DNA of 64,000 nucleotides, from assembly GCA_033807775.1 (NCBI GenBank), contig CM066312.1, positions 22,975,696 to 23,039,695 on the forward strand, read 5' to 3'. Below the pieces are notes generated by a model that worked only from the letters and a program-made list of their open reading frames with translations, did no database searches and had not been told where the DNA came from. Of the stretch, positions 41,791 through 53,033 are shown piece after piece (the stretch's first letter is position 1; each line of letters begins with the position of its first letter). A program made the translations under genes and the position numbers. This DNA is from Saussurea involucrata. Lineage: Eukaryota; Streptophyta; Magnoliopsida; Asterales; Asteraceae.

Positions 41791-42413
41791 AAGATTTCTT
41801 TGCAACCCTCTTTTTCAACGTAGCAGCAGATCCTTCGTCCCTTACTAACTCGTTGTCGTACTCGTCCACGAGGTTTTCAGCGTTGTTTTTGAACCGACTA
41901 AATGAGTATTTTTTCCGTATTCGCTCGCTTGTCTTCCTCCCTGTTTCAGTTTAGTAGCAGAAAACAATGGGTTAATGACGGAGTCGATGATGTATGCGAT
42001 GAAATCTGTCAAAAAACCGTAGATATTATACCTCCACCTAGTCGAATCATCGTGTGAATGCTTTGAAATCGATGTAGAAGATGCTACGGAATCGACACCA
42101 AGAATAAGATGATCGTGGCTTTTGTTTCCAGGTTAATCGGTAAACTATTTAGGTTTGTTTCATCAAATAGGCTCCTGAAATGAGGGACATGATATATTGT
42201 TTCTTCAATTTAACAAACTTCCCTATATTAAATTCGATGACAAAAGTACAAATTTGCCCTTTATTGAATTTTTCTGTTAATTAAAATAATTATTTAATTT
42301 CATTATTACCAAATTTAGACCAATTTAATCTAAACCATTGATTATACTAATCTATGGTGATAAAGTGGGTTTCATTGTTTGCAAATTAACAATGGTTTGC
42401 ATTTGAAACCACC
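41791..42413 (+). other. Right part of the TA-targeting element, no gene
   Basis: AT-rich. The last 100 bp (complement AGGTGGTTTC...ATGCAAACCATTG...GAAACCCAC...ACCATAGAT) match 42921-43000. Confidence 0.65.
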
Positions 42414-42424
42414 TATATATATAT

Positions 42425-42662
42425 AGGGTTGGGTTCACGTGAGACCAACTTGTTTTCGTGAGACCGTGAGACCACAAAATAACACTAAAACTTCACAACG
42501 ATTCATTGTGAAAGTAAGCAAAACAACGAACCTTCACAACAAAAACACTGTGAAGGTTTACCTTCACAATACCTTCACAGTCTTTTACTATGAAGGTTTA
42601 GTGTTAATTTTTTGGTCTCAAGGGTCTCACGGAAATGGCTTGGTCTCACATGATCTCAAGTC
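42425..42662. mobile_element. Hairpin MITE in (TA)n, GTGAGACC family
   Basis: The left arm GGGTTCACGTGAGACCAACT...GTGAGACCACAAAATAACAC pairs with the complement of the right arm over about 75 bp. Inner part has ACCTTCACA repeats on both strands. TATATA on both sides. Confidence 0.85.
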
Positions 42663-42672
42663 TATATATATA

Positions 42673-42915
42673 GGGTGGGTTCTATTTACAAACCAAGCAA
42701 TTTGTACAAATTTTGCAAACCACTATATTAGGAAACAATATATATATATATATTAATGGTAATTATTATAATTCATTAATAATGATTGTGATATATATGG
42801 AAGATGATAATGTTCATTAATTATGATCATGACTTTAGATTAGGAAACATAATAAAATCAGATATTGATTAGAGTTGATGAACGGCTAAGATTGGTTTGC
42901 AGGGTTTGTACAATC
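42673..42915. mobile_element. Hairpin MITE in (TA)n, TTTGTACAAA family
   Basis: The left arm GGGTGGGTTCTATTTACAAACC...TTTGTACAAATTTTGCAAACC is matched by the complement of the right arm (AGATTGTACAAACCCTGCAAACC). Interior AT-rich. It touches the neighbouring elements with only TATATA between. Confidence 0.7.
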
Positions 42916-42920
42916 TATAT

Positions 42921-44720
42921 AGAGGTGGATTCATTTGCAAACCACTCTTATGTGGCAAACTATGAAACCCATCTCTACACCATAGATCATTTCATCAACG
43001 GATGAGATTAATTGATGTTAATTATGGTAATAGTTAATTATTTTTGATTTTTATAATTAAGAATAAATTAATGAAAGGGTAAAATTGTACATTGTAATAC
43101 CACCTCAATTAAGGAAATTGGATTCCTACCGTAATCAATTAATTTGGTGTTTGATTTTAGAATACATCATAAACCGATTTCATCGAAGAAACAAGCATTC
43201 CGTTACAGCGATGAAACGAAGCTGTAATGGCAATGAATGTTGACGGCGATGAAACGAAGCTGCAACGGAGATGAACGGCGATGAAACGAAGCTGCAACGG
43301 AGATGAACGGCGATGAAACGAAGTTGTAACAGAGATGAAACGAAGCTGCAACGGAGATGAACGGCGATGAAACAAAGTTGTAACAACGATGAATGTTGAC
43401 GAATGGCGATGAAACGAAGCTGTAACATTGATGAACGTTGACGAATGGCGATGAAAGGAAGTTGTAAAGGAGATGAACGAAGATAAAACGGAGATGAACG
43501 GTGATGAACGAATATAAAATGGGGATAAAACGGAGATGATACCTCCGAGATCACAATCATCTTCAACCCTGAAACCCTACCCTTTCCTTTTTTATCCTTG
43601 GTAATTTTCTGTTTATGCTCCCTTCATCTTTGATACCCCTTGGAAGCTTTGAAACCCTCGAATTGCCAACTTCTTGATGTACTTATCTTGATCCTTCTTG
43701 AAAAAGTCATCATCGTAAGTACGGAAATTTTTTAAATAGTGGACGCCACATTCACAAACCAAACCAAACCAATCTTTATTAAAAAACTAATTTCTCTCTC
43801 TTCTACCTATCCAATCTTCAATTCCAATCCAATCTAACTTTTTTTATACTTTATTCACAATCCAAACCAATCTTAAAAATTATATTATAAAAATTATATA
43901 TTTAATATTTTAGAATATATATATATCTTTTAACTTTAAATAAAAAAATAAATAAAAATAATTTCATATTTTAAAACATAATTATAAATATAAAAAACTT
44001 ACAATTGAAAATAAATAAAAGAAAATACATAAAGAAGTACGAAATTACATATTTAAAAGAAGGAAATAACATAGTTAATTATTAGGTATTGAAATGAAGA
44101 GAAAGATTGGTGTGTTGAAAATATGTCAAGATTGGTCTCTATTTGTAGGGAATTGAAAAATATGACTTTTGGTATATTTTTTAATTTTTAATTTTTTTTA
44201 TTAAAGTTATCTTTTTAATCAGATAAGATTTATCCTAATAAAATCTAAACCAACCAATTAGATTTTGACACCTATTATATCATTTATCTAAAAAATCTAC
44301 TTTTATTAATAAAATAATAGTCAAACAAAGTTTGCTGGAGCAAACGGTTCGGCTGGGTTTGGTTTGCCATAAAATGATTTTTCTTTTTTTTAAATAATTT
44401 TTTTTTGTCTTATTCAATGATGGTTTGGTTTGGTTTGTTGATGGAAGTAGTCTATGAAACCAAACATGGTGTTAATTAATAAAAAAGGAAAATTTGTTTA
44501 AAAGATTAAAAAATTAATAATATCCCTAATTAAACGGTAGCAATATAGTATAAATCCAAAAAAATTGCAAATGGATAAATACCTAAAATAAAACTATCTA
44601 AAGAGAATGACAATTATGTCCCTAACATTAAAAGAAACTGGAAAAAAGAAGAAAATCACTGATTGGCCGGTTTTGGTTTGTAAAGTTTTCATTTTAAGAG
44701 TAGTTTTCAAATGATCGCTC

Positions 44721-44722
<2 letters not shown>
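42921..44722 (-). mobile_element. Second L/R-family TA-targeting element, inverted
   Basis: The left edge (AGAGGTGGATTCATTTGCAAACCACTCTTA) equals the complement of the right end of 28017-42413. The right edge (complement GGGAGCGATCATTTGAAAAC...ACTCTTA...AAACTTTACAAACC) equals its left end. About 1.8 kb. It contains the GATGAAACGAAGCTG minisatellite. Around 43750-44460 it holds another inverted-repeat segment with CAAACCAAACCAAACC at one side and GGTTTGGTTTGGTTTG at the other, probably a nested MITE. No coding frame. Confidence 0.75.
43200..43545 (-). repeat. GATGAAACGAAGCTGCAACG minisatellite
   Basis: Roughly ten imperfect copies of an approximately 33-bp unit built from GATGAACGGCGATGAAACGA and AGCTGCAACGGA. 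CpG-rich for this AT-rich setting. The frames across it are repeat artefacts. Confidence 0.85.

Positions 44723-44808
<86 letters not shown>
44723..44808. repeat. (TA)n microsatellite, 86 bp
   Basis: Longest uninterrupted TA tract in the window, at the right edge of the element chain. Confidence 0.95.
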
Positions 44809-44812
<4 letters not shown>

Positions 44813-44839
44813 TGCCAACGATTGGGTCTTGGAGTCTCG

Positions 44840-45091
44840 ATGGAGTCGATATCATCGATTGTGAATGTGTGGTGCAAGCAAGACGGAGACGACGCAGGTT
44901 ACGACACACCCAAGACTGCGCGTGGGAGACTCTGGAACAGAACCCGGCTGTTGAGTAAAGGTGGTTGGATTGGTTTGTCGAGTTATCAAACTATATTGGA
45001 GAAACCACTGTTGCTGGTGATTTCAGGGAAGAAGATGAAAAGTACTTGGAGAGCAAAAATTTCGGGAAGTGTTTATGAGATTGTAAAATGA
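44840..45091 (+). CDS. Unrecognised 83-residue ORF, possible gene fragment
   Basis: ATG at 44840 (MESISSIVNVWCKQDGDDAG), TGA at 45089-45091. Base composition is clearly higher in G+C than its AT-rich neighbours, and the residue mix (W, C, charged and aliphatic) looks protein-like: RGRLWNRTRLLSKGGWIGLS, KMKSTWRAKISGSVYEIVK. The frame is open further upstream through the TA tract, where it is meaningless. I recognise no family. It may be an exon scrap of a host gene or a piece of an unlisted TE. An acceptor-like TTTTTTTTCCAG follows at 45137-45147. Confidence 0.3.
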   Translation: MESISSIVNVWCKQDGDDAGYDTPKTARGRLWNRTRLLSKGGWIGLSSYQTILEKPLLLVISGKKMKSTWRAKISGSVYEIVK

Positions 45092-46075
45092 ATTAGGGCT
45101 CACGTTATATATTTTATTATGTAAAAATATTGAAGTTTTTTTTCCAGAAACGACATTGATTGAATGGAAATGAACCATTTCTGACAACTGTCGCTGGACT
45201 TCGACACATGACATGGTGGTTCCAAGAAAAAGACACATCACAAATCGTCATCGAAGGAATATGATAGAGACATTACAATCTCTTTGATATATGACCCGCA
45301 TAATACTCAATAGACGCAAAACCACACAAGCATTTTTGTCCAGAAGAGGCTCTGTACGAATATAGCCTCTAGATATTGACTATTTGTGCTTCTGGACACA
45401 AAACTTTAGAGATCCCTAAAAACACTTGTAAACCGACTCCTGGTAGTGAAAGCATTCATAAACTTTCAATTTTCCTTTCTAGTGGCTCTGGATAGTACAT
45501 TTAGAAGCTTTGCATTCTCAAATCTTGAGTTAGTGAAATATTTCAAAGTAATTTAACTAGAAGAGGTTTTGTCCTCTTGAAAAGCATTGTTTCTTCTTGA
45601 GTTTAAAAAGACATATCTCTATATTGATGATAGACCGTGAATCATACTTGCTCCCCTTTAATTATACATACTTATGCTCCCATTGAAAAATACACATAAG
45701 AATGTCGATCATCAAGCATAAAGTATCTTTCAAGAAATACTAAAGATAGCTTTTAGAGGCTCTAGACTATGGAACTGGAAGCTCTAGTCAATATATGTGG
45801 ACTCAGAAAAAATTGCTTAAGAAATTACTATTGAGGAGTTGATAGTACAAATAGAGGATCGGGACAAAGTGGTACATACGATACATCACGGATATAAGAG
45901 ATTCATGGTTGTCACAATTAAAGATTCCACACTCAAGTTTCTAAAGGCTCTTAACAGTACATCCAAAAGCTCTGCCTAACTTGCTAATCAAGTATTGAAT
46001 ATGTTTTCATCGATCAAAAGCCTTTGTGAAAAGATCAACAAGTTGGTAGTTTGTTGGGACAAAGTACATTTCAAA
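45092..46075 (-). pseudogene. 3' end of a minus-strand Copia element
   Basis: From 46075 leftward the minus strand reads MYFVPTNYQLVDLFTKAFDR, the conserved end of Copia RNase H, then a stop and a decayed tail (YLISKLGRA). A polypurine tract TTAAAGGGGAGCAAG lies at 45660-45646 (minus) and should mark the 3' LTR to its left. A roughly 30-base unit with GGCTCT...GTACAT...AAGCTCTG is repeated about four times (45350, 45485, 45755, 45945). The rest of pol is absent to the right. Confidence 0.65.
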
Positions 46076-46136
46076 ATCATATGTTTAAGATAAACAAATG
46101 CATAACTGTTATTCCTCGCTTGGTCACGCTCACACC

Positions 46137-46998
46137 TGTAACCTAAACTAGGGCACACACCCGCCCTGAGGAACAAACGAAATCTGTTCAATCATTCCAC
46201 ATGGGACACACTCCCCATATTCAATATAGAATCGCTTTATAGCATGCATAGACAAATCAAGTACAACCACACAGTCCAAAGTATAAATGTACAAGTAATT
46301 TAAACAAGTACCATCAAGGTTTTGTTCAGAAAGACTCACCTGAAGTCCTGCTAGGAGTTCTTACTTGCAACCGTTTATCCTCTACTCGCGCCTACAATTT
46401 CACCCAACACACAATACTAATTAAGTCTCACATCACTCTCGAATTTCGCTAACAACAGAAAGCACTGGATAAGAGTTACCCGAGTTTCAGATCCAAATTC
46501 GGATTCCGACACACTCCCGGATCCATCCGGATTCCGGTACGGAAAGACTAGTCCGGACTCCCCCTAACTCCGGATATCCCATCCGGTTCTGGATACCTTC
46601 CGGACTCCCCAATCGATTCCGGATTAGCGAGTCCCGGACTCTGGGGTTTCCTACGAACGCTAAAATTCTGAACATCTGAATTGACTACTCCACAATTTCC
46701 ACCATTCTAAACCTTCTGATTGGATTTGCAAAGGAGAAAGAGAATTAGATTACCTTGAGAATGGTGATGAATCTACACACAACTTGGAGAAATCTCAATT
46801 GCTTTTACTTTTTGATGAATCTTGCACCCACTAATCGCCCTTTCTAGCCACACACTGATTTTGGTAAAATTTAGGGTTATTAGGGTTTTTACTCTTATTT
46901 ATACCCTTTGCCAAAGAACACCAAACTCTTCCTCTTTCACACTTTACACTTTACACCCTAAACTTATTATTTATTCACAAAAGGACCCGGTTATTACA
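46137..46998 (-). repeat. Gypsy-type LTR, minus strand, with CCGG block
   Basis: Minus-strand start TGTAATAACCGGGTCC and end TTTAGGTTACA (862 bp). A TATA box (TATAAATAAG) lies about 90 bp inside the start, so the CCGG-rich block (46490-46660) is downstream, in the transcribed part. No primer site and no matching flanks seen; solo or truncated. Probably related to the LTRs at 8469 and 57512. Confidence 0.55.
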
Positions 46999-49795
46999 AT
47001 TTTGTAAGGTGTGATATAATTTTTAATATATAAATAACTGATGATTGTTTATGCAGCCTAAAAGTTAAATACGCATAAAAATGAAACTTAAACGAAAAAC
47101 CCTAAATTGTTAAATACTTACTTCCATTCTTCGTACACGAAGAGTCGAATGTAAATTCTTGAAAAATTGGGAAAATAGTGAGTAGAGATTCAAGAGATTT
47201 ACTCCGGATTTTACACTCTTGGTATCATTTTCTATAAGCTCTATAGATTTTGTATCAATTGTTTTTTTTATTACTTTACATGAATTTATTTTGTTTTACT
47301 TTATTATTCAATTCACTAACACACAAGTGTGTGTATCTATGTATATATATGTCGCCTTAGGGTACGCCTTGAAAAACATCGCGGTCTCGCCGTAAATAGT
47401 AAGGCTTGAGGCTTGACCTCGGCGCCACGCCACGCCTCACGTCATTTAGAACCTTGGTTACAATGTAAAAGAAGACTTAGGTGGAGCCACATGGGTTAAT
47501 GTGGTGATGAAGCTAAGCCTCGGTGCTACCAGATTTGTTGTTGAACAAGTGCTCCTTTAAGGTGGATTAAATGTGCGCAAAGCTGCCAATATATTTTTAC
47601 CCGATTTTCACCGTTTCAAAGGGTTTTTAGAGTTTTTTTTTTATGATTCCAAGGAACTTTTAAGCCGTTCGGATGATTTCGCGTTACTTTTCAGATTTTT
47701 TGGTTGGTTTGGCTAATTTATTTTTGTTTTTTAGTTGATCTTGAGGAGCTTATTTTGATTTTTTGGTAGATATACCTAGTAATTTTTAATAGCCTAGAGC
47801 ACCTTTCAAAGTTTAAACTTTAAAGGCTTACCTTTCATAGCAAAAAATAATTATGTTTGTAAAAATAAGTCGACCAGATACACAGAGCCCTGATCAGACC
47901 TTAATTAATAGATCCCGTATATTATAACAAGTCACAACAAGTTATTTAAAATCGTGTTAAAAAGTATCACTATTTTCCAAACGAAATTTAAGTCATTAAA
48001 CTTAAAATAACAACTTCAATTAAAATATCCTATTGTAAAATAGTTCCCATTTTCTGTTTTAGAAGAAAACATGTTTCGACCAAAAGGGGGCGTGGTATGT
48101 GCGTCCACACCAAACAGGTCACGTGCATGGTAAGCAGGGTGCACCGACGTTGTTCACGGGGCCGATCATGATCCGGACTTGAAGGAGTTTGTATCAATGG
48201 TATGGTCCACGGGAAGTACAGTGGGGACTCATTCTAATCATTAGTAGTAACACACTCACCGTCGTGTATAGGGAAGAGAAAATGGTGATCCGATGACGTC
48301 ATCCAGATCGTTCATTTGACATGCAGCAATCATGATCCAACGGCCTACCTTTTTCTCCCCTTTCCCACTCTTGTTGGACTATCAAATTAATCTACTTTGA
48401 AAACATGGAGTATCATATTCGTAGGCACATCCTGTAATTTTCTTGGTACGGTGTTATAAAATAAGTTGAAAATTTTGGTCCTTTCGATAGATTTTAGAAA
48501 AGATTATTTAAATCAAGGATTCTAAGCGATCAGATTCGGATGCAACACTTGATATATTTTAAAAAAAAATTCTTTTCATCTTCAAACAATCAAGAAAAAG
48601 AAAAAAAAACACATTAACAAACTAACACTAAATTGTATAAAATTAGCCTCAAATATTAATATTACAAATAAATATCAACTAACACTAAATTTATAAAGAA
48701 TACATCATGTAGTTAAGTGTTTTTTTTATTTGCTTGGACTTTTCAAACCTGAAGTCTCACGGTTTCACATTAAATGAATAAATATAACTAACCTTTAACA
48801 ATTTTTTTATGTGGGTGCATGGGCTACCATAGCCCATAAGGTGCATCCGCCTATGATCATATTGCTCGTTTCAAGTAGTTCTAGGTGGCCTGGGTCGGAC
48901 GGTTTACGACATTTATATAATCTAATTCAATTATAATGGGTTGAAAAAATCTCAATTCCATCTAACTCATTCAAAATTATAGCTAAAAACAAAATCAACC
49001 TTTGCGGTTTGAGGTGATCAGTTGAATTTTCAGTTGACGCGACGGTTAGTAGTATACATAAATTTGACAAATGAATATGAAAAATATTGTTAAAATTATA
49101 TCCTACGAAGTTAATATATTTAATCTTTAAGTCTTATAATCAAACTTCAAAAGTTCAAATGATAGATAATACTTCGAATCATCAATTAAGTACGGCTGTT
49201 TTGTACTTCTCTAACAACAATGTTGTTTTCGCTTTAAGTTTGTTTATCTTATATATAATCCAGCAACAAATTAAATCAACAAACTGCAGCAACTCGACTT
49301 GGAGATTAGGGTTTTAGATTTGATTGATCAATTATCCGACCTGGAAATGAGAGAACCAGTAGCAAACGACTAGCAAGAGTAGTGTAACTGTGTTAGGGTT
49401 TCTAGGCGATAGAATTCTAGACTTGATCAATGAATATAGAGTTATGAACCGGATCCTGTTATGTGCCTTAGGCTATAAGGACTTCATCGATTGGCAGTTT
49501 GGACCGGTTTGGGTTGAGTTGAACTAGGCCTTACCCAATTTCAACCTCTTAATTGGCAGTTTGGTTATTTATCGGGTCGTGTTTAATTGGATTGTTAGTG
49601 GGTTGGGTTGGTTTAGGTTGGACGGATTGAACTGATCGACGTTTTTTTTGTACAACCCTAATGTTAAGTTCTAAAAAGTTAAGAGTGATTTACTCTTTGG
49701 TTGATGTGGTTGGTATTTTTTAAAGGTTTTTGCATCTTTTTAGAAAAATAAATAGATGATGTCTATATAGTCACATTTTTTTCAACGACATAGAT
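46999..49795. other. 2.8 kb with no recognised gene or element
   Basis: Mostly AT-rich. Notable spots: a GCC-rich phrase (AGGCTTGAGGCTTGACCTCGG, about 47400-47440); a promoter-like cluster at 48100-48310 (separate entry); a perfect 8-bp stem ATGGGCTA/TAGCCCAT at 48819-48837. A GATTAGGGTTTTAGATTTG stretch at 49303 resembles a plant 5'UTR. No frame above 80 codons with protein-like composition. Confidence 0.5.
48100..48310. promoter_or_regulatory. Promoter-like cluster: G-box and TGACGTCA palindrome
   Basis: GTCACGTGCATGG contains CACGTG (48120-48125). The 12-bp palindrome GATGACGTCATC (48292-48303) contains TGACGTCA. Both are core sites for plant bZIP/bHLH factors. The surrounding 250 bp are more GC-rich and less repetitive than the rest. 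No adjacent gene is visible. Confidence 0.35.
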
Positions 49796-50290
49796 CACTA
49801 CTAGAAAATTGAGTATCATCGACGACAATTATTGACGGTAAAAACAGTTGGTATTTACTGAGGTATCTTTTCTATTTTATTTTATTTCATATTTACTTTT
49901 ATCAAGTAGTCGGACAAGCGTCGATAAAGTTAGTGATGTATCAATGATTTTTTCACAATATATTTTTTAGTTTAGTTTTAGTTCAATATTAATATGTCAT
50001 CGAAAACCGTCAGAACTTTTAATGATATGCCGACGGTAAAACTTTTCTATTTCCTATTTTATTTATCTTTAATATGTCGACGGAAAACCGTCGAAAATTT
50101 TAATAATAACCGACAGTTTATCGATGGTAACATTTTTTATTTTATTTTTATTTATTTTTAACATGTCGTCGTGAAACCGTCGGACAATTAAATAATATAG
50201 CAGTGGTTTGTCGATGGTAGGATTTAAATATGTCGTTGAAAAACCGTCGGAAAATAATTTGGTTCTTTGCATTCATTAATATGATAACCG
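49796..50290 (+). mobile_element. CACTA (En/Spm-type) transposon end
   Basis: Starts CACTACTAGAAAA, the CACTA terminal motif, and is followed by many subterminal repeats of the type TGTCGACGGAAAACCGTCGG in both orientations (49820-50255). The opposite terminus (TTTTC...GTAGTG) is not in the window and no TNPA/TNPD coding is seen, so this is one end of a truncated element. Confidence 0.75.
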
Positions 50291-50346
50291 AAGTTCTATG
50301 ATCTTTTGATGATATATTTATAAATTATAATCAATTATAATATATT

Positions 50347-50535
50347 TAGAGTCGAGTTTAAAATAGAACCGTGACCAAACAAGAAAACATGGGAAAGGAG
50401 AATTCACATGTGATTTTATACCAACCTCGTGTCTAAGTTGACCACACATATAGTTGTGTTGTATAATCACATATAGTTTGTCCGTTTTTGTGTTATCTAA
50501 TTTTGACCAATACTCTGCTTTGATCATCCCTCTAT
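50347..50535. mobile_element. MITE related to the CACATGTG family
   Basis: Ends TAGAGTCGAGTTTAAAATAG and (complement) TAGAGGGATGATCAAAGCAG are imperfect inverted repeats, with TGACCAAA-like continuation on both arms. Interior carries AATTCACATGTGATTTT and ATAATCACATATAG, variants of the palindrome in the MITEs at 24641 and 27680. It sits in ATTTA-rich, not TA-repeat, DNA. Confidence 0.55.
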
Positions 50536-50863
50536 TTATTTAATATTTTTATTTATGTTAATCACATTATTTTAATATTTTTAATAAATAAAAAAATGTT
50601 AATGAGTTAAAAACTTCAAATCTCAGAAGCCCAAGGGCCTTTTGTGATCAATTTTGAGCCTTAAAATGTTAAACTTTCTTTTATACGCCACCCTAAAAGA
50701 AGTTCCACCTCTCGGCCATGAAACTGAATCACCCTCTCGAAATTGAACTAGAAGCCTCTGGCTTATAAAATCGAATCATCCTCAGGAAATCGATGTCGCG
50801 TGCTCTTGATTCCAACTTCAATCCCTACTAATTTCCACTTTCATGTCTTGCAAATCATATGGT
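50536..50863. other. Gene-free stretch
   Basis: About 330 bp, A/T-rich then mixed; no element ends recognised. Confidence 0.5.
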
Positions 50864-51384
50864 TGTTGGTCCGAAGGGAGTCAACAAGGCTAAAATAGTT
50901 TGCAGAAGGGGAAAGGGGTAAATACAAACACACGTTTACTTTTCAAGTTCTATTTAATGACTATAAGAGAAAAGCAATACATACGAACTTACAGATTGTT
51001 ACGGAATACGATAAGGAAGAATCCTAATTTAGACATTCTTATATTGATCTTAGAGCACTAAAAATCTTTAAATAACAAAATAGAGAGAACAAGGTTTCTT
51101 GCACAAAAGAGATAAAGATAAGAAAATAACACCGAAAAGTGTTGGAGAAGGAGAGTCCTCTCAGCTATTTATACCATATGCATTTAATGCACATTGGTAG
51201 GTACAATCCATGTGTAAGAAGATGAGTAGAATGTATGAACATTTTTTTATCAGGGAAAACAGTCTTTGGCCACATATGAACAATGCTTTAGGTAGTTGGT
51301 GAGCATGGAGGAAACATTAACGCAATTTGTATTGTACCTTTTGTCAGAATGAAGCATGGGGTATATTTTGTGCAAGATAGGATA
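50864..51384 (-). repeat. SIRE-family LTR, minus strand, cut by a Gypsy-like element
   Basis: Starts TGTTGGTCCGAAGG (complement of the family LTR end) and runs in family order: CAAACACACGTTTACTTTTC, TATAAATAG complement at 51165-51173, CATTTAATGCAC. It ends TTTTGTGCAAGATAGGATA, where the family LTR would continue AAGACAAAC. At exactly that point the LTR at 51385 begins. The rest of this LTR should be beyond the window. Confidence 0.8.
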
Positions 51385-52976
51385 TGTAACACCCCGATCT
51401 TTGGAAGGTATCGGTCTTTTAAGATAGATGTGAGAATTAGGATTTTTGGATTGGATCCTATCTTTTATGGCCTTGTTGGATGGAGAATTCAAATACGAAT
51501 CCAACGAGCCTTTCCGGAGCGAAAACGGAGCTAAAACGAAGAAGTTATGACCAAAACAGTGATCGGGCAATAAATCGGGAAACCAAGGTCAAGTGGACGT
51601 CCGCATGGTGCAAGTGGACGTCCGCATTAGTGGAAGTCCGCTTCTGCTTCCGCAGAAGCAGCAGAAAGTTCACCCTGATGAAAGTGTACATCCACATGAG
51701 GCTCCAAAAGGACGTCCGCATTGTGTCTGACATGATTTTCTACCTTTTCTTCAAGAAAACCCTCCCCTGTCTCATAATTCACTTGAAAACTCGAAATAAA
51801 CTCTCCCTTTCCCTCAAAACCGTTTTTCCTCCCTAAGAAACCCTAAATCTTTCATCTCCTCTTCATCTTTCTCTCCCAAATCAAACCCCACACCATTTTT
51901 ATGAACCTTAACCTTTCTAGAACCCTTTAACTTCATCTTGGTTTCATCCAACCTTTTTTTCCCCATTTCGAAGATTTGGAGTGTGTGGTTCATTTTGGTA
52001 ATTCTAGAGGTATTTTGGTTGGTGGATTCAAGTTTTGGTTGATGTAATCTTCTCTTTTCTAGTTAGGGTTTTGGTATAAGTTGAGATCTTGATGTAAAAT
52101 GTTTGGGGAATGATTCTACATGTTTGGATCTGAATATTTATGGTTGAAAACTTATGGATCTTGGTTTTGGAAGATTTGGGCTTGAAGATTCGTGTTCCTT
52201 CAAAGGAGCTTACGTTTGGGGAAAATCTAGATTTAGCCTAATCTAGCAAGGTGAGTTCATGTTGATTTGTGAAAACGTTGTACATGCCAAAATGTTTATT
52301 TTAAAGTGTTTGTGTGCTTTATATAAAATTATCAGTTGTTGAGTTATTTAGTGTGTTTTGATTAATCAAAGTGTTGAGCTTCACAAATCTTGTAAAACAC
52401 CCACATTTGGGGATTTTGAGCGATTGATAAATAAATCACGAATGAAAGTGTTTTGTTAATTTATTGCATAAGTGAAGGTTGGTTGGTCAAAATACACTTT
52501 TAGTGTTTGTTGATATTATGCAATAGTTATGATATGTTACGTTTTAAAAATGTGAACGTGTGAGTTGCGGATTTTGGTCAATCTCGACCTTATGAACATT
52601 TTGAGAGTTGTAAAACTTTTTATTTTCGTCCGAAGGCCAAATGAGAATTAAGAGGAAAAGATTTTGGGTAACGATGTATTTTGGTTTACGTAACCATGTG
52701 GGCAACGCGTATTTAGCCAAACGTTTATTTTTCCTTTAAGGGTTTGATTTATACTCAAATGGATCTTTGGAGTGTTTGCCGGTTTTAGTAGCTCGAGATG
52801 GAGCCTTGGATGAGTTATGCGCTTATTTGCGTTTTATTTGAGAATGTGCCCCTTTCGAGCGTTTTGTCTTTATATGTGAAGACCATTTGACAATTATGCA
52901 TTCTTGGTACTTTTAGGTCTAATAAACCATTGCGAGTTATATACATTATCATGTTATAAAGGATTTGAGTATACAT

Positions 52977-52988
<12 letters not shown>

Positions 52989-53030
<42 letters not shown>
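52989..53030. repeat. (CA)n(TA)n microsatellite
   Basis: ACACACACA followed by about 40 bp of TA. No MITE at its edges. Confidence 0.9.

Positions 53031-53033
<3 letters not shown>

Larger units (their letters stand above)
28017..42413 (+). mobile_element. TA-targeting TIR element (family L/R) carrying the 13 kb retrotransposon
   Basis: The left end (GGGGAGGGATC...AAAACCACTCTTAGATT...AAACTTTACAAACC) matches the complement of the right end of the element at 42921-44722. The right end (complement AGGTGGTTTCAAATGCAAACC...GAAACCCA) matches the left end of that element, so the two are the same family in opposite orientation. Without the retrotransposon the element is about 1370 bp. It contains a GTTTCATCA minisatellite and no coding frame. 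Both ends abut (TA)n. Confidence 0.75.

Noticed and set aside
41590..43545. GTTTCATC and GATGAAAC arrays considered as CRISPR-like repeats
   Set aside because: Repeats are short, imperfect and lack unique spacers of constant length; the DNA is plant.
43157..43566. Minus-strand frames of 72 and 128 codons with repeated RFIAV/FHRR phrases
   Set aside because: Products of the GATGAAAC minisatellite, whose unit length lets frames stay open.
44594..45091. YIYIYIYI frames across the TA tract on both strands
   Set aside because: Pure TA-repeat translation; only the part after 44840 was kept as a doubtful ORF.
47340..47460. GCC-rich phrase considered as a hAT or MULE end
   Set aside because: No inverted partner or target duplication found within reach.
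48819..48837. Perfect 8-bp stem considered as a Helitron 3' hairpin
   Set aside because: No CTRR-T end follows and no matching 5' TC end or RepHel frame was seen.
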